NCBI GenBank assembly: GCA_025465135.1
Contig: JAODNA010000116.1
Span: 1 to 47,092, forward strand
Source: Frankiales bacterium
Lineage (GTDB): Bacteria > Actinomycetota > Actinomycetes > Mycobacteriales > SCTD01
Reading direction: 5' to 3'
DNA: 47,092 bases
Shown here: piece by piece, positions 36,443-45,472 of the stretch
Layout: every line of letters starts with the position of its first letter
Numbering within the stretch: position 1 is the first letter of the stretch
Notes under the pieces: model-generated
What the model was told of the DNA's origin: nothing
The model's input: the letters and a program-made list of their open reading frames with translations, nothing else
Databases searched by the model: none
Translations under genes and position numbers: made by a program

Positions 36443-37626
36443 GAGGTGGTGAGCGCCGCAACCGCCGCAGTGACGAGCACGCGCACCGCGACGGGCAGGC
36501 AGGCCTCGTCGACGTCGAACATCCCCTGGTGCAGGTCGACCGGGCGCTCGAGGCCGGGCGGCTTGACCCCGAGGCGGGCCATCGACCCCGGCACGTGGTC
36601 GAGGTACCACGCGAAGTCCTCGCCGCCGAGGGACTGCGCGGTCGCGACGGCAGCACCGGCCTCGAGGGCCGTCGACACGGCGGCGGTCAGCAGCGAGGTC
36701 GCGGCCGGGTCGTTGACGACGGGAGGAACGCCCCGCAGGTAGGTGACATCCGCCCGCGCGCCGTACGGCGAGACGAGCCCCTCGACGACGCGGCGGACCA
36801 GGTCGGGAGCGTCCTGCCAGGCTGCCTTGTCGAGCACCCGAAGGGTGCCCTGCAGCACGCCCTCGCGCGGGATCGCGTTGGTCGCGATCCCGGCTGACAC
36901 GTGCCCCCACACCAGGCAGAGTCCGGCGCGGGGGTCGACGAGCCGCGACAGCGCGTCAGGCAGCCCGGTGGCCACGGTGCCGAGTGCGTGGATCAGGTCG
37001 ACGGTGTTGTGGGGCCGCGACGTGTGTCCGCCAGGACCGGCGAGGCGCACCTCGACGGTGTCGGCCGCGGCGGTCAGCGGGCCCGACTTCAACCCGACCC
37101 GGCCGACCTCCAGCGCGGGGTCGCAGTGCAGCGCGAAGATCGCCTCGACGTCCTCCATCCAGCCCTGGGCGACGACGTCGAGCGCGCCGCCCGGCATCAC
37201 TTCCTCCGCCGGCTGGAAGATGAGTCGCACCCGGCCCGGCAGGCGTTCGCCGTACGACGCCAGCGCCAGCCCCGCCCCGAGCAGAGCTGCGGTGTGCACG
37301 TCGTGACCGCAGGCGTGGCAGATGCCGGCGACCTGCGAGCGGTAGGGCACGTCCTTCTCATCCGGCAGTGGCAGCGCGTCGATGTCTGCGCGCAGCGCGA
37401 CCACCGGTCCGTCACCCGCACCGACGTCGCACACGAGTCCGGTGCCGGCCTCGAGCACCTTGGGCGACAGCCCGGCCCGCTCCAGGTGCCCCGCGACGAA
37501 GGCAGTCGTGGCGTACTCCTGCCGGCCGAGCTCAGGCGCGGCGTGCAGCGTCCGTCTCATGACGGAAAGCTCAGCGGTGTGCTCGTCGAGCCATGCCTCC
37601 GCGATGCTCGGGCCGGTCGTCGTCAC
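36439..37626 (-). CDS. M20 family metallopeptidase / amidohydrolase
   Basis: 395 residues of the hippurate hydrolase / N-acyl amino acid amidohydrolase type. Two-metal site: CHACGHDVHTA (Cys, His and Asp/His ligands), FQPAEEVMPGGA with the catalytic and ligand Glu pair, FALHCDP, and a late DLHQGMF His. A lid/dimer domain sits in the middle (AGPGGHTSRPHN). It hydrolyses an N-acyl or peptide-like amide; substrate unknown. GTG 37626 overlaps the upstream ligase stop by 4 bases and its own stop overlaps the EamA start by 4, so translation of all three is coupled. Confidence 0.92.
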   Translation of the reverse strand: MTTTGPSIAEAWLDEHTAELSVMRRTLHAAPELGRQEYATTAFVAGHLERAGLSPKVLEAGTGLVCDVGAGDGPVVALRADIDALPLPDEKDVPYRSQVAGICHACGHDVHTAALLGAGLALASYGERLPGRVRLIFQPAEEVMPGGALDVVAQGWMEDVEAIFALHCDPALEVGRVGLKSGPLTAAADTVEVRLAGPGGHTSRPHNTVDLIHALGTVATGLPDALSRLVDPRAGLCLVWGHVSAGIATNAIPREGVLQGTLRVLDKAAWQDAPDLVRRVVEGLVSPYGARADVTYLRGVPPVVNDPAATSLLTAAVSTALEAGAAVATAQSLGGEDFAWYLDHVPGSMARLGVKPPGLERPVDLHQGMFDVDEACLPVAVRVLVTAAVAALTTS

Positions 37627-38819
37627 GAGACGGCGCCGGCGGCGCCGGGCTGCCCGATCGCGCTGGCCGGCTCCAGCTTCGGCATCGCGGTGCGCTCGCC
37701 CGTCGCGAACTCCGTGAGCAGGCTGTCGACGACCGCCGTCAGGTCGCCGCCACTCGCTGCCGCCACGGCTCGCTGCCGCTGGTACGACGCCCCGTTCGCC
37801 ACCACGTCGTTGACGGTCTCCAGCTGCTTGGTGCAACCGAGCCGGTCGGCGGACGGCCGCAGCTCCTCGACCAGCTCGGCCAGCGCCTCACGCAGCGGGC
37901 GGACGTCGTTGTTCTCGCCGTAGATGATCTCGGCGTCGAGGCCGTAGCGGGCGGCGCGCCACTTGTTCTCGCGCATCACCCAGCCCTTGGGCATCGGCAG
38001 CGTGTAGCCCTTGTCGAGCTCCCGGTCGAAGATGTCCACCAGGCACTGCGACAGCGCCGCGAGCATGCCGATCTCGCCGAGGGTCGACACGCCGTCGCAG
38101 ATCCGCAGCTCGACGGTCCCGAAGGTCGGGTGCGGCCGGATGTCCCACCAGACCTGCTTGATGGAGGCGATGGTGCCGGTCTTGATGAGGGTCTCCATGT
38201 ACTCCTCGAACTGCTCCCAGCCCGTGAGCTGGAACGGCAGACCGGCGGTCGGCAGCTGCTCGAACACTTTCGAGCGGGCGGACGCCAGTCCGGTGTCGTG
38301 TCCGATCCAGTACGGCGACGAGGCGGACAGCGCGAGGAAGTGCGGGATGTAGTTGGTGAGAGCGTTCAGGATCGGGATGACCTTGTCCGGCGACCGGATG
38401 CCCACGTGCACGTGGATGCCGAAGATCTGCAGCTGGCGGGCGAGCCACTGCATCTTGTCCTGCAGTGCGTAGTAGCGCGGGTTGGGGCTGAGCTCCTGGC
38501 TCGACCACTCCGTGATCGGGTGGGTGCCGGAGCACATCAGACCGAGACCGAGCTTGTCGGCCTCGAACGCGACGTCGTCGATGGTCGCTGCCAGGTCGGC
38601 CATCGCCTCGTCGACGGTGCCGCAGATGCCGGTGATCACCTCGACTGTCGACTGCAGGAGCTCGGTCTTCGCCTTGGGGTGCTCGACCCCGCCCGGGGAC
38701 ATGGCCTCCAGGATCGGCTGGACACCGCTGCGCAGCTGGCGGGTCTCCCGGTCGACGAGCTGGATCTCCCACTCGACACCCAGGCTGGAGCGCTCAGAGG
38801 ACTCGAACGGGATGTGCAC
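37623..38819 (-). CDS. Glutamate--cysteine ligase family (GCS2/YbdK-type) enzyme
   Basis: 398 residues of the GCS2 superfamily, closest in feel to the YbdK carboxylate-amine ligases. Family members join Glu to an amine with ATP; YbdK itself has weak glutamate-cysteine ligase activity. Seen: SLGVEWEIQLVD at the N-terminus (Mg/ATP site), MCSGTHPITEW, GIHVHVGI with the paired His, and WWDIRPHPTFGTVELRICD. GTG 38819 has GAGGGG upstream; a longer frame to 38897 is not needed. True product unknown: mycothiol hosts do not need glutathione. First gene of the operon with the M20 amidohydrolase and EamA transporter. Confidence 0.88.
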   Translation of the reverse strand: MHIPFESSERSSLGVEWEIQLVDRETRQLRSGVQPILEAMSPGGVEHPKAKTELLQSTVEVITGICGTVDEAMADLAATIDDVAFEADKLGLGLMCSGTHPITEWSSQELSPNPRYYALQDKMQWLARQLQIFGIHVHVGIRSPDKVIPILNALTNYIPHFLALSASSPYWIGHDTGLASARSKVFEQLPTAGLPFQLTGWEQFEEYMETLIKTGTIASIKQVWWDIRPHPTFGTVELRICDGVSTLGEIGMLAALSQCLVDIFDRELDKGYTLPMPKGWVMRENKWRAARYGLDAEIIYGENNDVRPLREALAELVEELRPSADRLGCTKQLETVNDVVANGASYQRQRAVAAASGGDLTAVVDSLLTEFATGERTAMPKLEPASAIGQPGAAGAVS

Positions 38820-38902
38820 CGCAACCCCTCTTCGCCGGCAACCTGAAACGACCCTACCCAGGACCGAGCAGGACCATCGCCCCGCGCGGCGAAGCACTCG
38901 GC

Positions 38903-40477
38903 ATGCGCATCGTCCCGCTGCTGACTGCCGCTAGCGTCCTGGCCGCGATGGCCACCCTCGCGCCCGCTGCCGGCGCCTCCTCCAACCGACCCGCCGGGTC
39001 GCCGTCCGCCGACTGCCGCGCGCACGTCGCCGGCCTCGACCTCCAGTCCGCCTCCTTCGCGGACCTCGAGCAGGCGATGACGGCGGGCTCGCTCACCAGT
39101 CGCCAGCTCACGGCGGCGTACCTCGACCGGATCAAGGCGTACGACGGCCCGACCAACGCCCTGCGCGCGCTCAACCCACACGCGCTGCAGGACGCGGCCC
39201 GGCTGGACGCGGAGCGCAGGGCCGGCCACGTCCGGGGCCCGTTGCACGGCCTGCCGATCGTCCTGAAGGACAACATCGGCACCACCGACATGCCGACGAC
39301 CGCCGGGTCGATCGCACTCGAGGGAAGCGTGCCGAGATCGGACGCCTTCCTGACAGCCCGGCTCCGCAAGGCCGGCGCGGTCATCCTCGGCAAGACCAAC
39401 CTGTCGGAGTTCGCCAACTGGGTCGACCTGTCGATGCCCAACGGCTACTCCAGCCTCGGCGGTCAGGTGAAGAACGCCTACACGCTGGGAGACCCGAGCG
39501 GCTCGTCCTCCGGCTCGGGCGTGGGCACCTCGATGGCGTTCGCCGCCGGCTCCTTCGGGTCAGAGACGTCCGGGTCGATCCTGTCGCCGAGCGACGTCAA
39601 CGGGCTCGTCGGCGTGAAGCCGACCAGGGGACTGATCAGCCGCGCCGGGATCATCCCGCTGGCCGAGGGCTTCGACACCGCCGGACCTATGACGCGGTCG
39701 GTGGCCGACGCTGCAGCGCTGCTCACCGCGGTGGCCGGCACCGACCCCCGCGACGCCGCGACCGCCACCGCGTCGGCGCACGCGACCGACTACGTCAAGG
39801 CGTTGCACGGAGCTTCGCTCAAGGGTGCCCGGCTCGGTTACAGCGCAAGTGCGTTCGGCAGCGGAACGGCGGCGCAGCAGAAGGTGTTCGCGCGCGTGCT
39901 CGCCGACCTGCAGCGGCTGGGGGCGACCCTCATCGACACGGACGTCGTCGAGGACGGCGGCAACGCCGGGCTTGCCGAGCTCGGCCTGATCCCCAACGAC
40001 TTCAAGGCCAATCTCAACCACTACCTCACGACCGAGATCGCGACGCCGCGCAGCGGGGTGAAGAGCCTGGCCGACATCATCGCCTTCAACAGCAAGCACC
40101 CCGACAAGGTGAAGTACGGCCAGAAGCTGCTGCAGGCCTCCGACGCGACGCCGGGCGAGGCCAACAGCGCATCCGCCGCCGCCCTCGCGCTGCGCACGGC
40201 CATGGGTGCACTGATCGACGGCGCGCTGGCGAAGGACAGCCTCGACGCGATCCTCGCGACAGGTGCCTCGTACGCCAACGCCGGCGCGTCCGCGGGCTAC
40301 CCGACGGTCATCGTCCCGGCCGGGCTGGTCAGCGAAAAGACGGCCACGGGCGTCTCGTTCATGGGTACGGCGTGGAGCGAGGCCAAGCTGCTGCGCCTCG
40401 CGGCGGCGTACGAGGCAGGCACGCACCACCGGGTGCCGCCAACCGTCGTCAACGAGGACCTCCTCACCGGCTGCTGA
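38903..40477 (+). CDS. Secreted amidase signature family protein
   Basis: 524 residues. Signal peptide at 1-25 (AAMATLAPAAGAS). The amidase-signature Ser-cisSer-Lys triad is intact: K122 in VLKDNIG, cis-Ser S203 in GSSSGSG and nucleophile S225 in SGSILSP. Glu221 replaces the usual Asp in the GTDTGGSI-type motif, a mild change. It hydrolyses an unknown amide outside the membrane. The ATG begins the signal peptide; the 83-base gap to the divergent ligase start shows no clear box. Its 3' end overlaps the convergent GDPD gene by 14 bases. Confidence 0.9.
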   Translation: MRIVPLLTAASVLAAMATLAPAAGASSNRPAGSPSADCRAHVAGLDLQSASFADLEQAMTAGSLTSRQLTAAYLDRIKAYDGPTNALRALNPHALQDAARLDAERRAGHVRGPLHGLPIVLKDNIGTTDMPTTAGSIALEGSVPRSDAFLTARLRKAGAVILGKTNLSEFANWVDLSMPNGYSSLGGQVKNAYTLGDPSGSSSGSGVGTSMAFAAGSFGSETSGSILSPSDVNGLVGVKPTRGLISRAGIIPLAEGFDTAGPMTRSVADAAALLTAVAGTDPRDAATATASAHATDYVKALHGASLKGARLGYSASAFGSGTAAQQKVFARVLADLQRLGATLIDTDVVEDGGNAGLAELGLIPNDFKANLNHYLTTEIATPRSGVKSLADIIAFNSKHPDKVKYGQKLLQASDATPGEANSASAAALALRTAMGALIDGALAKDSLDAILATGASYANAGASAGYPTVIVPAGLVSEKTATGVSFMGTAWSEAKLLRLAAAYEAGTHHRVPPTVVNEDLLTGC

Positions 40478-41144
40478 CCTGCTCGCGGAGCACGGCCACC
40501 AGCCGGTCCGCGTGGTCGCTGTAGACCGCGTCGCACCCGACGGCGAACAGCGCACGGATGCGCCGCGTCGACTGCGCGTCCCAGCCGAAGGCCAGCAGAC
40601 CGGCATCGTGCACCGCGTCGACGCGGGGCGGTCTCCAGAGCCGCCGGCGCACGTTGACGGCGTCGACGCCGCCGTCCCGGAGCCGGCGCACGTGCTCGGG
40701 CCACGAGCCCACGCGACGAGGATCGGCGCCCGCGACGGTTCTCACGGTCGGGTCGACCGCGCGCCAGGCCAGCGCCCCGGTCGCGCCGCCGCAGAGCCAG
40801 ACCCGCGAGAGCTCATGGCCGGCCGCTCGCGCGATGGCCACGACCGCCTCCGCCGAGCGGCCGTCCTTGAGGTCGAGCGACAGGTCGAAGTCGTTGCCGC
40901 AGTCGTCGTACAGGTCCGCGAGCGAAGGCAGCCAGGGCGGCAGCTCGTCCCTGCGCAGCTCGCCGATGGGTCTGCGGCGGATGTTTCGGTCGTGATGCAG
41001 GACCGGTACGCCGTCGGCTGTCATCCAGACGTCGGTCTCGATGCCCGGTGCGCCCATGTCGAGGGCCAGCCGGAACGCGCGCAGCGTGTTCTCCGGCGCA
41101 TGCGCGCGAGCACCCCGATGGGCGAACCCGAGTCGTCGCGGCAC
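40464..41144 (-). CDS. Glycerophosphodiester phosphodiesterase
   Basis: 226 residues from GTG 41144. Hydrolyses glycerophosphodiesters to glycerol-3-phosphate and an alcohol. TIM-barrel GDPD motifs: FAHRGARAHAPENT with H9 and R10, then E36 and D38 in IETDVW as metal ligands, and H51 in VLHHDR as acid/base. A frame reaching 41246 exists, but the shorter start matches family N-termini and has CAGGCT 6 bases upstream. No signal peptide is seen, so a cytosolic enzyme. The end overlaps the amidase gene convergently. Confidence 0.9.
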   Translation of the reverse strand: MPRRLGFAHRGARAHAPENTLRAFRLALDMGAPGIETDVWMTADGVPVLHHDRNIRRRPIGELRRDELPPWLPSLADLYDDCGNDFDLSLDLKDGRSAEAVVAIARAAGHELSRVWLCGGATGALAWRAVDPTVRTVAGADPRRVGSWPEHVRRLRDGGVDAVNVRRRLWRPPRVDAVHDAGLLAFGWDAQSTRRIRALFAVGCDAVYSDHADRLVAVLREQVSSR

Positions 41145-41176
41145 AGCCGCAGCCTGCCATCGGTCGGAGAAACGAC

Positions 41177-43417
41177 ATGCCGTCGCAACCTCGATCACAT
41201 AGCCTCGCGGCGAACGCACCGCCGTACCGGGGGAATCCTTTGACACGTCTTGCCCATTTCGTCCTTCGCCATCGCGCGCTCGTCGCGGTGTTCTGGATCG
41301 CGGCGCTGCTGGCCGGGGGCGCCACGTCGAGCAAGACGGTCAGTCGCCTGATCGTCGACTTCTCGCTGCCCGGACAGCCTGGCTACGAGACCTCGAAGCA
41401 GATCCTGGACACCTACGGCAACGGCACCGACTTCGGCGCCACGGTGGTGGCCGTGACCGCCCCCGCCGGGCAGAAGATCGATGCCGAGCGGCCGAAGGTC
41501 GACGCCCTGTTCGCTGCGGTGGAGAGCAAGTACCCGCAGTACCGCGTCCTGTCCCCGGCCAACACCGGCAACGACCCGAGGCTGCTGACGAAGGACGGTC
41601 GTACGGCGTACGGCATCGTGATCGACAAGCGTTTCACCAGCTTCGCCGACAAGGGCAACTTCGTCGTGATGAAGCCACTGCTGGAGCAGCAGGCGAAGGC
41701 GACGGGGCTGGCCGTCCGCACGACCGGCTATGTCGAGCTCGACCAGGGCAACTCGAGCGACAGCAGCAACGGACCGAGCCTGCTCGTCGAGACGCTGCTC
41801 GGTGGGCTCGGGGCGCTCATCGTCCTGGTCTTCGTGTTCGCGTCCTTCCTGGCCCTCGTCCCAATGGTCGTCGCGATGGTGTCGATCCTGTCGACCTTCC
41901 TGTGCGTGCTCGCGCTGAGCTACGTCATGGACGTCAGCTTCATCGTGCAGTTCCTCATCGCCCTCGTCGGGCTGGGGGTCGCGGTCGACTACTCGCTGCT
42001 CGTCGTCAACCGATGGCGCGAGGAACGCGACCGTGGCCGTGACAACCATGACGCGGTCGTCGCAGCGATGCAGACTGCCGGCCACGCCGTGGTGTCGTCC
42101 GCGGGGACCGTGGCCATCTCCCTGCTGGCCCTCGTGGCGATCCCGGTGCCCTTCATGCGCAGCATGGGAATCGGCGGCATGCTCATCCCGCTGGTCAGCA
42201 CCCTCGTCGTGCTCACGCTGCTGCCGGCGATCCTCGGCAGCATCGGCCCGCGCGTCGACTGGCCGCACATCCGGCACGAGAAGACCGCTTCCCGTTCCTG
42301 GTCGGCGTGGGCCCGGCTGGTCAGCAACCGCCGCTGGGTCGCTGCCGGCGTGGGGTTCCTGCTGCTGGCAGTGCTCATCGCTCCGGTGTTCGGCATCAAG
42401 GTCGGCGTGGCCAGCTCGAAGTCCCTGGCCACCGCCGGCCCCGCCGTGACGACCCTGGCCGACCTGCGCGCCGGCGGAGTGCCGGCGGGTGTGCTCACGC
42501 CGCTGGAGATCCTCGTGCGCGGCGACCACTCCGCCGCTCAGGCAGTTGCCGACCGGGTCGCGAAGGTCGACGGGATGGCGTCGGCGATCGCGCCCGACTC
42601 GCCCGGCTGGTCGAAGGGCGGCACCAGTGTCGTGCTCGCCTTCCCCGTCAACGAGACCGTCGACCTCTCCCAGGCGAAGGTCGTCGACCGCGTGCACGGG
42701 GCGATCGACGGCATGCCGTCCCTGATCGGCGTCGCCGGGACGGGCGCGACGGTGCAGGACTACAGCAACGCGGTGTTCAAGCGCTTCCCGCTGGTGATGG
42801 CGCTGATCGCGCTCACGACGTTCCTGCTGCTCGTCCGCGCGTTCCGCTCCCTGCTGCTCCCGCTGAAGGCCGTGATCCTCAACGTCATCTCGGTGGCCGC
42901 GACGTTCGGGTTCGTGGTCGTGTTCTGGCAGCACGGGCACGGGTCGCATGCGATCTTCGGCGTCGCACCCACGGGCGCGGTCACGTTCTGGCTGCCCGCG
43001 CTGATCTTCGCGTTCCTGTTCGGGCTGTCGATGGACTACGAGGTCTTCATCCTGTCGCGCATGCGGGAGGAGTACGACAAGACCGGCTCGACGCGGCACG
43101 CGGTCGTCGAGGGACTGGGGCGCACCGGCCGCCTGGTCACCTGCGCGGCGCTGATCCTCTTCCTCGCGTTCACGGCGCTTGCGTCTTCGCCGGGCACCGA
43201 GGTCAAGGTGCTCGCGACAGCTCTGGGCGTGGGCATCCTGCTCGACGCCACCATCGTCCGGGCTCTGCTGGTGCCCGCCCTCGTCAGCGTGCTCGGCAAG
43301 TGGAACTGGTGGCTGCCCGACTGGCTGGCTCGTCCGCTGCGGGTCGCGCCGTCACCGCTCGCCGACGAGAAGCCGATGCCGACCGCGCCGGACCGCGAGC
43401 CCATCGCCGTCGACTAG
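41177..43417 (+). CDS. MMPL family (RND-type) transporter
   Basis: 746 residues. Layout: one helix near 35-55, a large external domain, a block of five helices (about 205-375), a second external domain, and a final five-helix block (about 530-720), the usual MMPL pattern. Seen: GLGVAVDYSLLVVNRWREE in the first block and LFGLSMDYEVFILSRMREEY in the second, with the paired Asp-Tyr of the proton pathway. MMPL proteins export lipids or glycolipids in actinobacteria; cargo unknown here. ATG 41177 is chosen because GGAG lies 7 bases upstream; TTG 41240 is an alternative. Confidence 0.93.
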   Translation: MPSQPRSHSLAANAPPYRGNPLTRLAHFVLRHRALVAVFWIAALLAGGATSSKTVSRLIVDFSLPGQPGYETSKQILDTYGNGTDFGATVVAVTAPAGQKIDAERPKVDALFAAVESKYPQYRVLSPANTGNDPRLLTKDGRTAYGIVIDKRFTSFADKGNFVVMKPLLEQQAKATGLAVRTTGYVELDQGNSSDSSNGPSLLVETLLGGLGALIVLVFVFASFLALVPMVVAMVSILSTFLCVLALSYVMDVSFIVQFLIALVGLGVAVDYSLLVVNRWREERDRGRDNHDAVVAAMQTAGHAVVSSAGTVAISLLALVAIPVPFMRSMGIGGMLIPLVSTLVVLTLLPAILGSIGPRVDWPHIRHEKTASRSWSAWARLVSNRRWVAAGVGFLLLAVLIAPVFGIKVGVASSKSLATAGPAVTTLADLRAGGVPAGVLTPLEILVRGDHSAAQAVADRVAKVDGMASAIAPDSPGWSKGGTSVVLAFPVNETVDLSQAKVVDRVHGAIDGMPSLIGVAGTGATVQDYSNAVFKRFPLVMALIALTTFLLLVRAFRSLLLPLKAVILNVISVAATFGFVVVFWQHGHGSHAIFGVAPTGAVTFWLPALIFAFLFGLSMDYEVFILSRMREEYDKTGSTRHAVVEGLGRTGRLVTCAALILFLAFTALASSPGTEVKVLATALGVGILLDATIVRALLVPALVSVLGKWNWWLPDWLARPLRVAPSPLADEKPMPTAPDREPIAVD

Positions 43418-43426
43418 CCCGGATCC

Positions 43427-43449
43427 ACGACGGGTCCCGCGCCCGTCGT
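43427..43449. terminator. Hairpin after the MMPL gene
   Basis: ACGACGGG and CCCGTCGT form a perfect 8-bp stem with a 7-base loop, starting 10 bases after the MMPL stop. No T-tract follows, as is common for actinobacterial terminators. Confidence 0.5.
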
Positions 43450-43455
43450 ACACAG

Positions 43456-43484
43456 CGAAAGTCCTTGTCCACCAAGGCTTTTCG
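43456..43484. repeat. Imperfect inverted repeat upstream of the DUF222-HNH gene
   Basis: Two 12-base arms, CGAAAGTCCTTG and CAAGGCTTTTCG, around a TCCAC loop: ten Watson-Crick pairs, one G-U and one mismatch. It lies 40-68 bases before the ATG of the HNH gene, upstream of its -10. It could be an operator, a second terminator, or the edge of an element. Confidence 0.45.
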
Positions 43485-43511
43485 GCTGCGGTTTCTGTCG
43501 GTGGGCGCCGC

Positions 43512-43517
43512 TAGGTT
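43512..43517 (+). promoter_or_regulatory. -10 box of the DUF222-HNH gene (leaderless)
   Basis: TAGGTT ends exactly 6 bases before the ATG at 43524. Confidence 0.55.
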
Positions 43518-43523
43518 GCTCTC

Positions 43524-45308
43524 ATGGCAAACGGTCAGGCGGTCTTGACCCCGACGGTGCTGGACACCGCCCAGGTCGATCGACTGTGCGCCGAGCTGGA
43601 GGCATCGGAGGAACGGCGGCACACCGAGCACGCGGCCCAGCTGCGACGGGCGCTGGACCTCGATCGGACGTATGGCGCCGCCGGGATAGCCCTGCAGACG
43701 ACCGCGGTGCTGGCGCTCGTCTGGCGCTGCTCGGAGGCCTTCGCGACCGGCCGCCTGCACCAGGCACGGGCGCTGGACCGGCTCGGCGCGCTTGCCGTCA
43801 TGGCTCACGGTCTGCTGACCGTCGAGCAGGCGCGCGTCGTGGTCGAAGTCCTCGGGCCGGTGGAGGACCTCGCAATCGCCGACCGCGTGTGGACGCGGCT
43901 ATGGCGCCGGCTCGAGCAAGACGCTGCCGTTGGGGCGGTCCTCCCGCCGGCCCGTACGGCGGAGCTGCTTCGACGCTGGCTCATCGAGGCCGATCCTGCG
44001 GACGCCATAGAGCAGCGCCAGGCGGCCGAGGACGATGCGGCGGATGTCGAGCTGTGGAGGCGCGACGACGGCCTCGTCGACATCGCGCTGCGTGGCGTGA
44101 GCGGCCCCAACGCGCAGGCGTGCGCCCAGCGGATCCGCGACCATGCCGAGCCCATCGGCCTGCGCGACGAGCGGACGGTCGGGACGCGACTGCGCGATGC
44201 GGCCGTCGACCTGATCCTCGGCCGGATAACGCTTCCCTTCCCTGCGTGCTCGGCGGCAGATCGATGCGGGCGCTCCGGCTGCGGTTGCATGCAGGCGCAG
44301 CCCGTGCCGTGTGGTGCGGCCGTGCAGGTCCTTGTCCCGATCACGTCTGCGCTCGGCACGGCCGACGCGCCCGCGGAGCTCGTCGGCCACGGCCCGATCG
44401 AGTCCGACCTGCTGCAGGCGCTCCTGCTCGCCGATCCGGCGCTGACGCGCGTCTGGGTCGATCGCGTCACGGGCTTGCCCGTCGCGGTTGACGACCGCAC
44501 CTGGCGACCCGGACGCGGCGACCCCCTCGCGCTGCGTGAGGCACTGCTCGACATCGCCAATGGCCGTCCTCCCGATGACCTCGTGCCGATGCACCCTGAT
44601 GACCACACCGGCCTGCCGCCGCCGTCCGATGCGCAGCGACACGATGCCCCGCCGAGCACCGCCGACGCGGAGCTGGTTGCGGCCGCGCACGCGCCGCCGC
44701 GGGTGCTGGATCGCGTCCATCCGACCGGATCGCCGGGGCCTTACGCCGTCCCGCGTCGACTGCGCCGGCTGCTGACCGTGCGCAGCCCTCGGTGCGAGTG
44801 GCCGGGCTGCGGTCGCCGCGCTGCCCGCGAGTCCCTGTCCGGCTGCGACATCGACCACGATGTCGCGTGGCCGGAGGGGCCGACCTGCGGGTGCAACACG
44901 GGTCCGGCGTGCCGGCGGCACCATCGGATCAAGCAGCTCGGCTGGGTCAAGCAGCGTCGGCAGGGTGGCCACGTCCGCTGGACCAGCCAAACCGGGCGGC
45001 GCTGGCTGTCCCGGGCGCAGCACCAGGCAGCGCCCGAAGCCGTCCGTCCTTTGCGCGCGGTCCGTCGTCCCGACCCGCTCGCCGGAATCACCGACCAGGA
45101 GCTGGTCGAGGTGATGTGGCTCGCCGACCCCACCGACCCGATGTTCGACAGCTATGACATGGCCGGCTGTCCCGAGGATGTCGCGCCGTTCGACGGCGAT
45201 GCCATCGGCGAGCGCTACGCCCGAGGCGGTCTGTGGGTGCGTCTCGACGACCCGAGCGCCTGGGAGGACGTTCCCGATCCTGATAACCCTGCCCCGCTCG
45301 ATCTCTGA
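43524..45308 (+). CDS. DUF222 / 13E12-repeat family HNH endonuclease-like protein
   Basis: 594 residues. The N-terminal helical DUF222 (13E12) domain spans about 20-330 (ALDRLGALAVMAHGLLTVEQ, QACAQRIRDHA). A central variable linker rich in Asp/Pro follows (about 350-400). The C-terminal HNH motif is intact: CEWPGCGRRA, then CDIDHDVAWPEGPTCGC and CRRHHRIK, with zinc Cys pairs and catalytic His. A 70-residue acidic tail ends it. The family is abundant and repeated in actinobacteria, and in mycobacteria forms REP13E12 elements where a prophage integrates; no biochemical role is settled. It is flanked by inverted repeats at 43456-43484 and 45358-45424. Confidence 0.92.
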   Translation: MANGQAVLTPTVLDTAQVDRLCAELEASEERRHTEHAAQLRRALDLDRTYGAAGIALQTTAVLALVWRCSEAFATGRLHQARALDRLGALAVMAHGLLTVEQARVVVEVLGPVEDLAIADRVWTRLWRRLEQDAAVGAVLPPARTAELLRRWLIEADPADAIEQRQAAEDDAADVELWRRDDGLVDIALRGVSGPNAQACAQRIRDHAEPIGLRDERTVGTRLRDAAVDLILGRITLPFPACSAADRCGRSGCGCMQAQPVPCGAAVQVLVPITSALGTADAPAELVGHGPIESDLLQALLLADPALTRVWVDRVTGLPVAVDDRTWRPGRGDPLALREALLDIANGRPPDDLVPMHPDDHTGLPPPSDAQRHDAPPSTADAELVAAAHAPPRVLDRVHPTGSPGPYAVPRRLRRLLTVRSPRCEWPGCGRRAARESLSGCDIDHDVAWPEGPTCGCNTGPACRRHHRIKQLGWVKQRRQGGHVRWTSQTGRRWLSRAQHQAAPEAVRPLRAVRRPDPLAGITDQELVEVMWLADPTDPMFDSYDMAGCPEDVAPFDGDAIGERYARGGLWVRLDDPSAWEDVPDPDNPAPLDL

Positions 45309-45357
45309 TCCCCTGCCGACCATCACGGCTATCCGGCCTAAGCCGTTGCCCGGCCCA

Positions 45358-45424
45358 CTTGATCAACGCCAGCTTTGCCGCGAAACCGTGCGCTTGGCGC
45401 GCGGCAAACACGGCGTTGATCAAG
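45358..45424. repeat. Long inverted repeat downstream of the DUF222-HNH gene
   Basis: Two 25-base arms (45358-45382 and 45400-45424) pair at 22 of 25 positions; three central bases do not match. The loop is 17 bases. The outer part contains the palindrome TTGATCAA split as CTTGATCAACGCC and GGCGTTGATCAAG. It fills most of the 164-base gap after the HNH gene. It may be a terminator, a REP-like element or a target site of the HNH protein. Confidence 0.6.
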
Positions 45425-45460
45425 CCGCCGCCCGACCAGGGCCGTTTCATTCGCTGCGCT

Positions 45461-45466
45461 TAGCCT
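45461..45466 (+). promoter_or_regulatory. -10 box of the small lipoprotein gene (leaderless)
   Basis: TAGCCT ends exactly 6 bases before the ATG at 45473. Confidence 0.55.
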
Positions 45467-45472
45467 CTGCAC

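Noticed and set aside
41195-43099. 634-residue minus-strand open frame opposite the MMPL gene
   Set aside because: Composition is His/Asp/Glu/Arg-rich repeats mirroring membrane codons; no recognisable domain.
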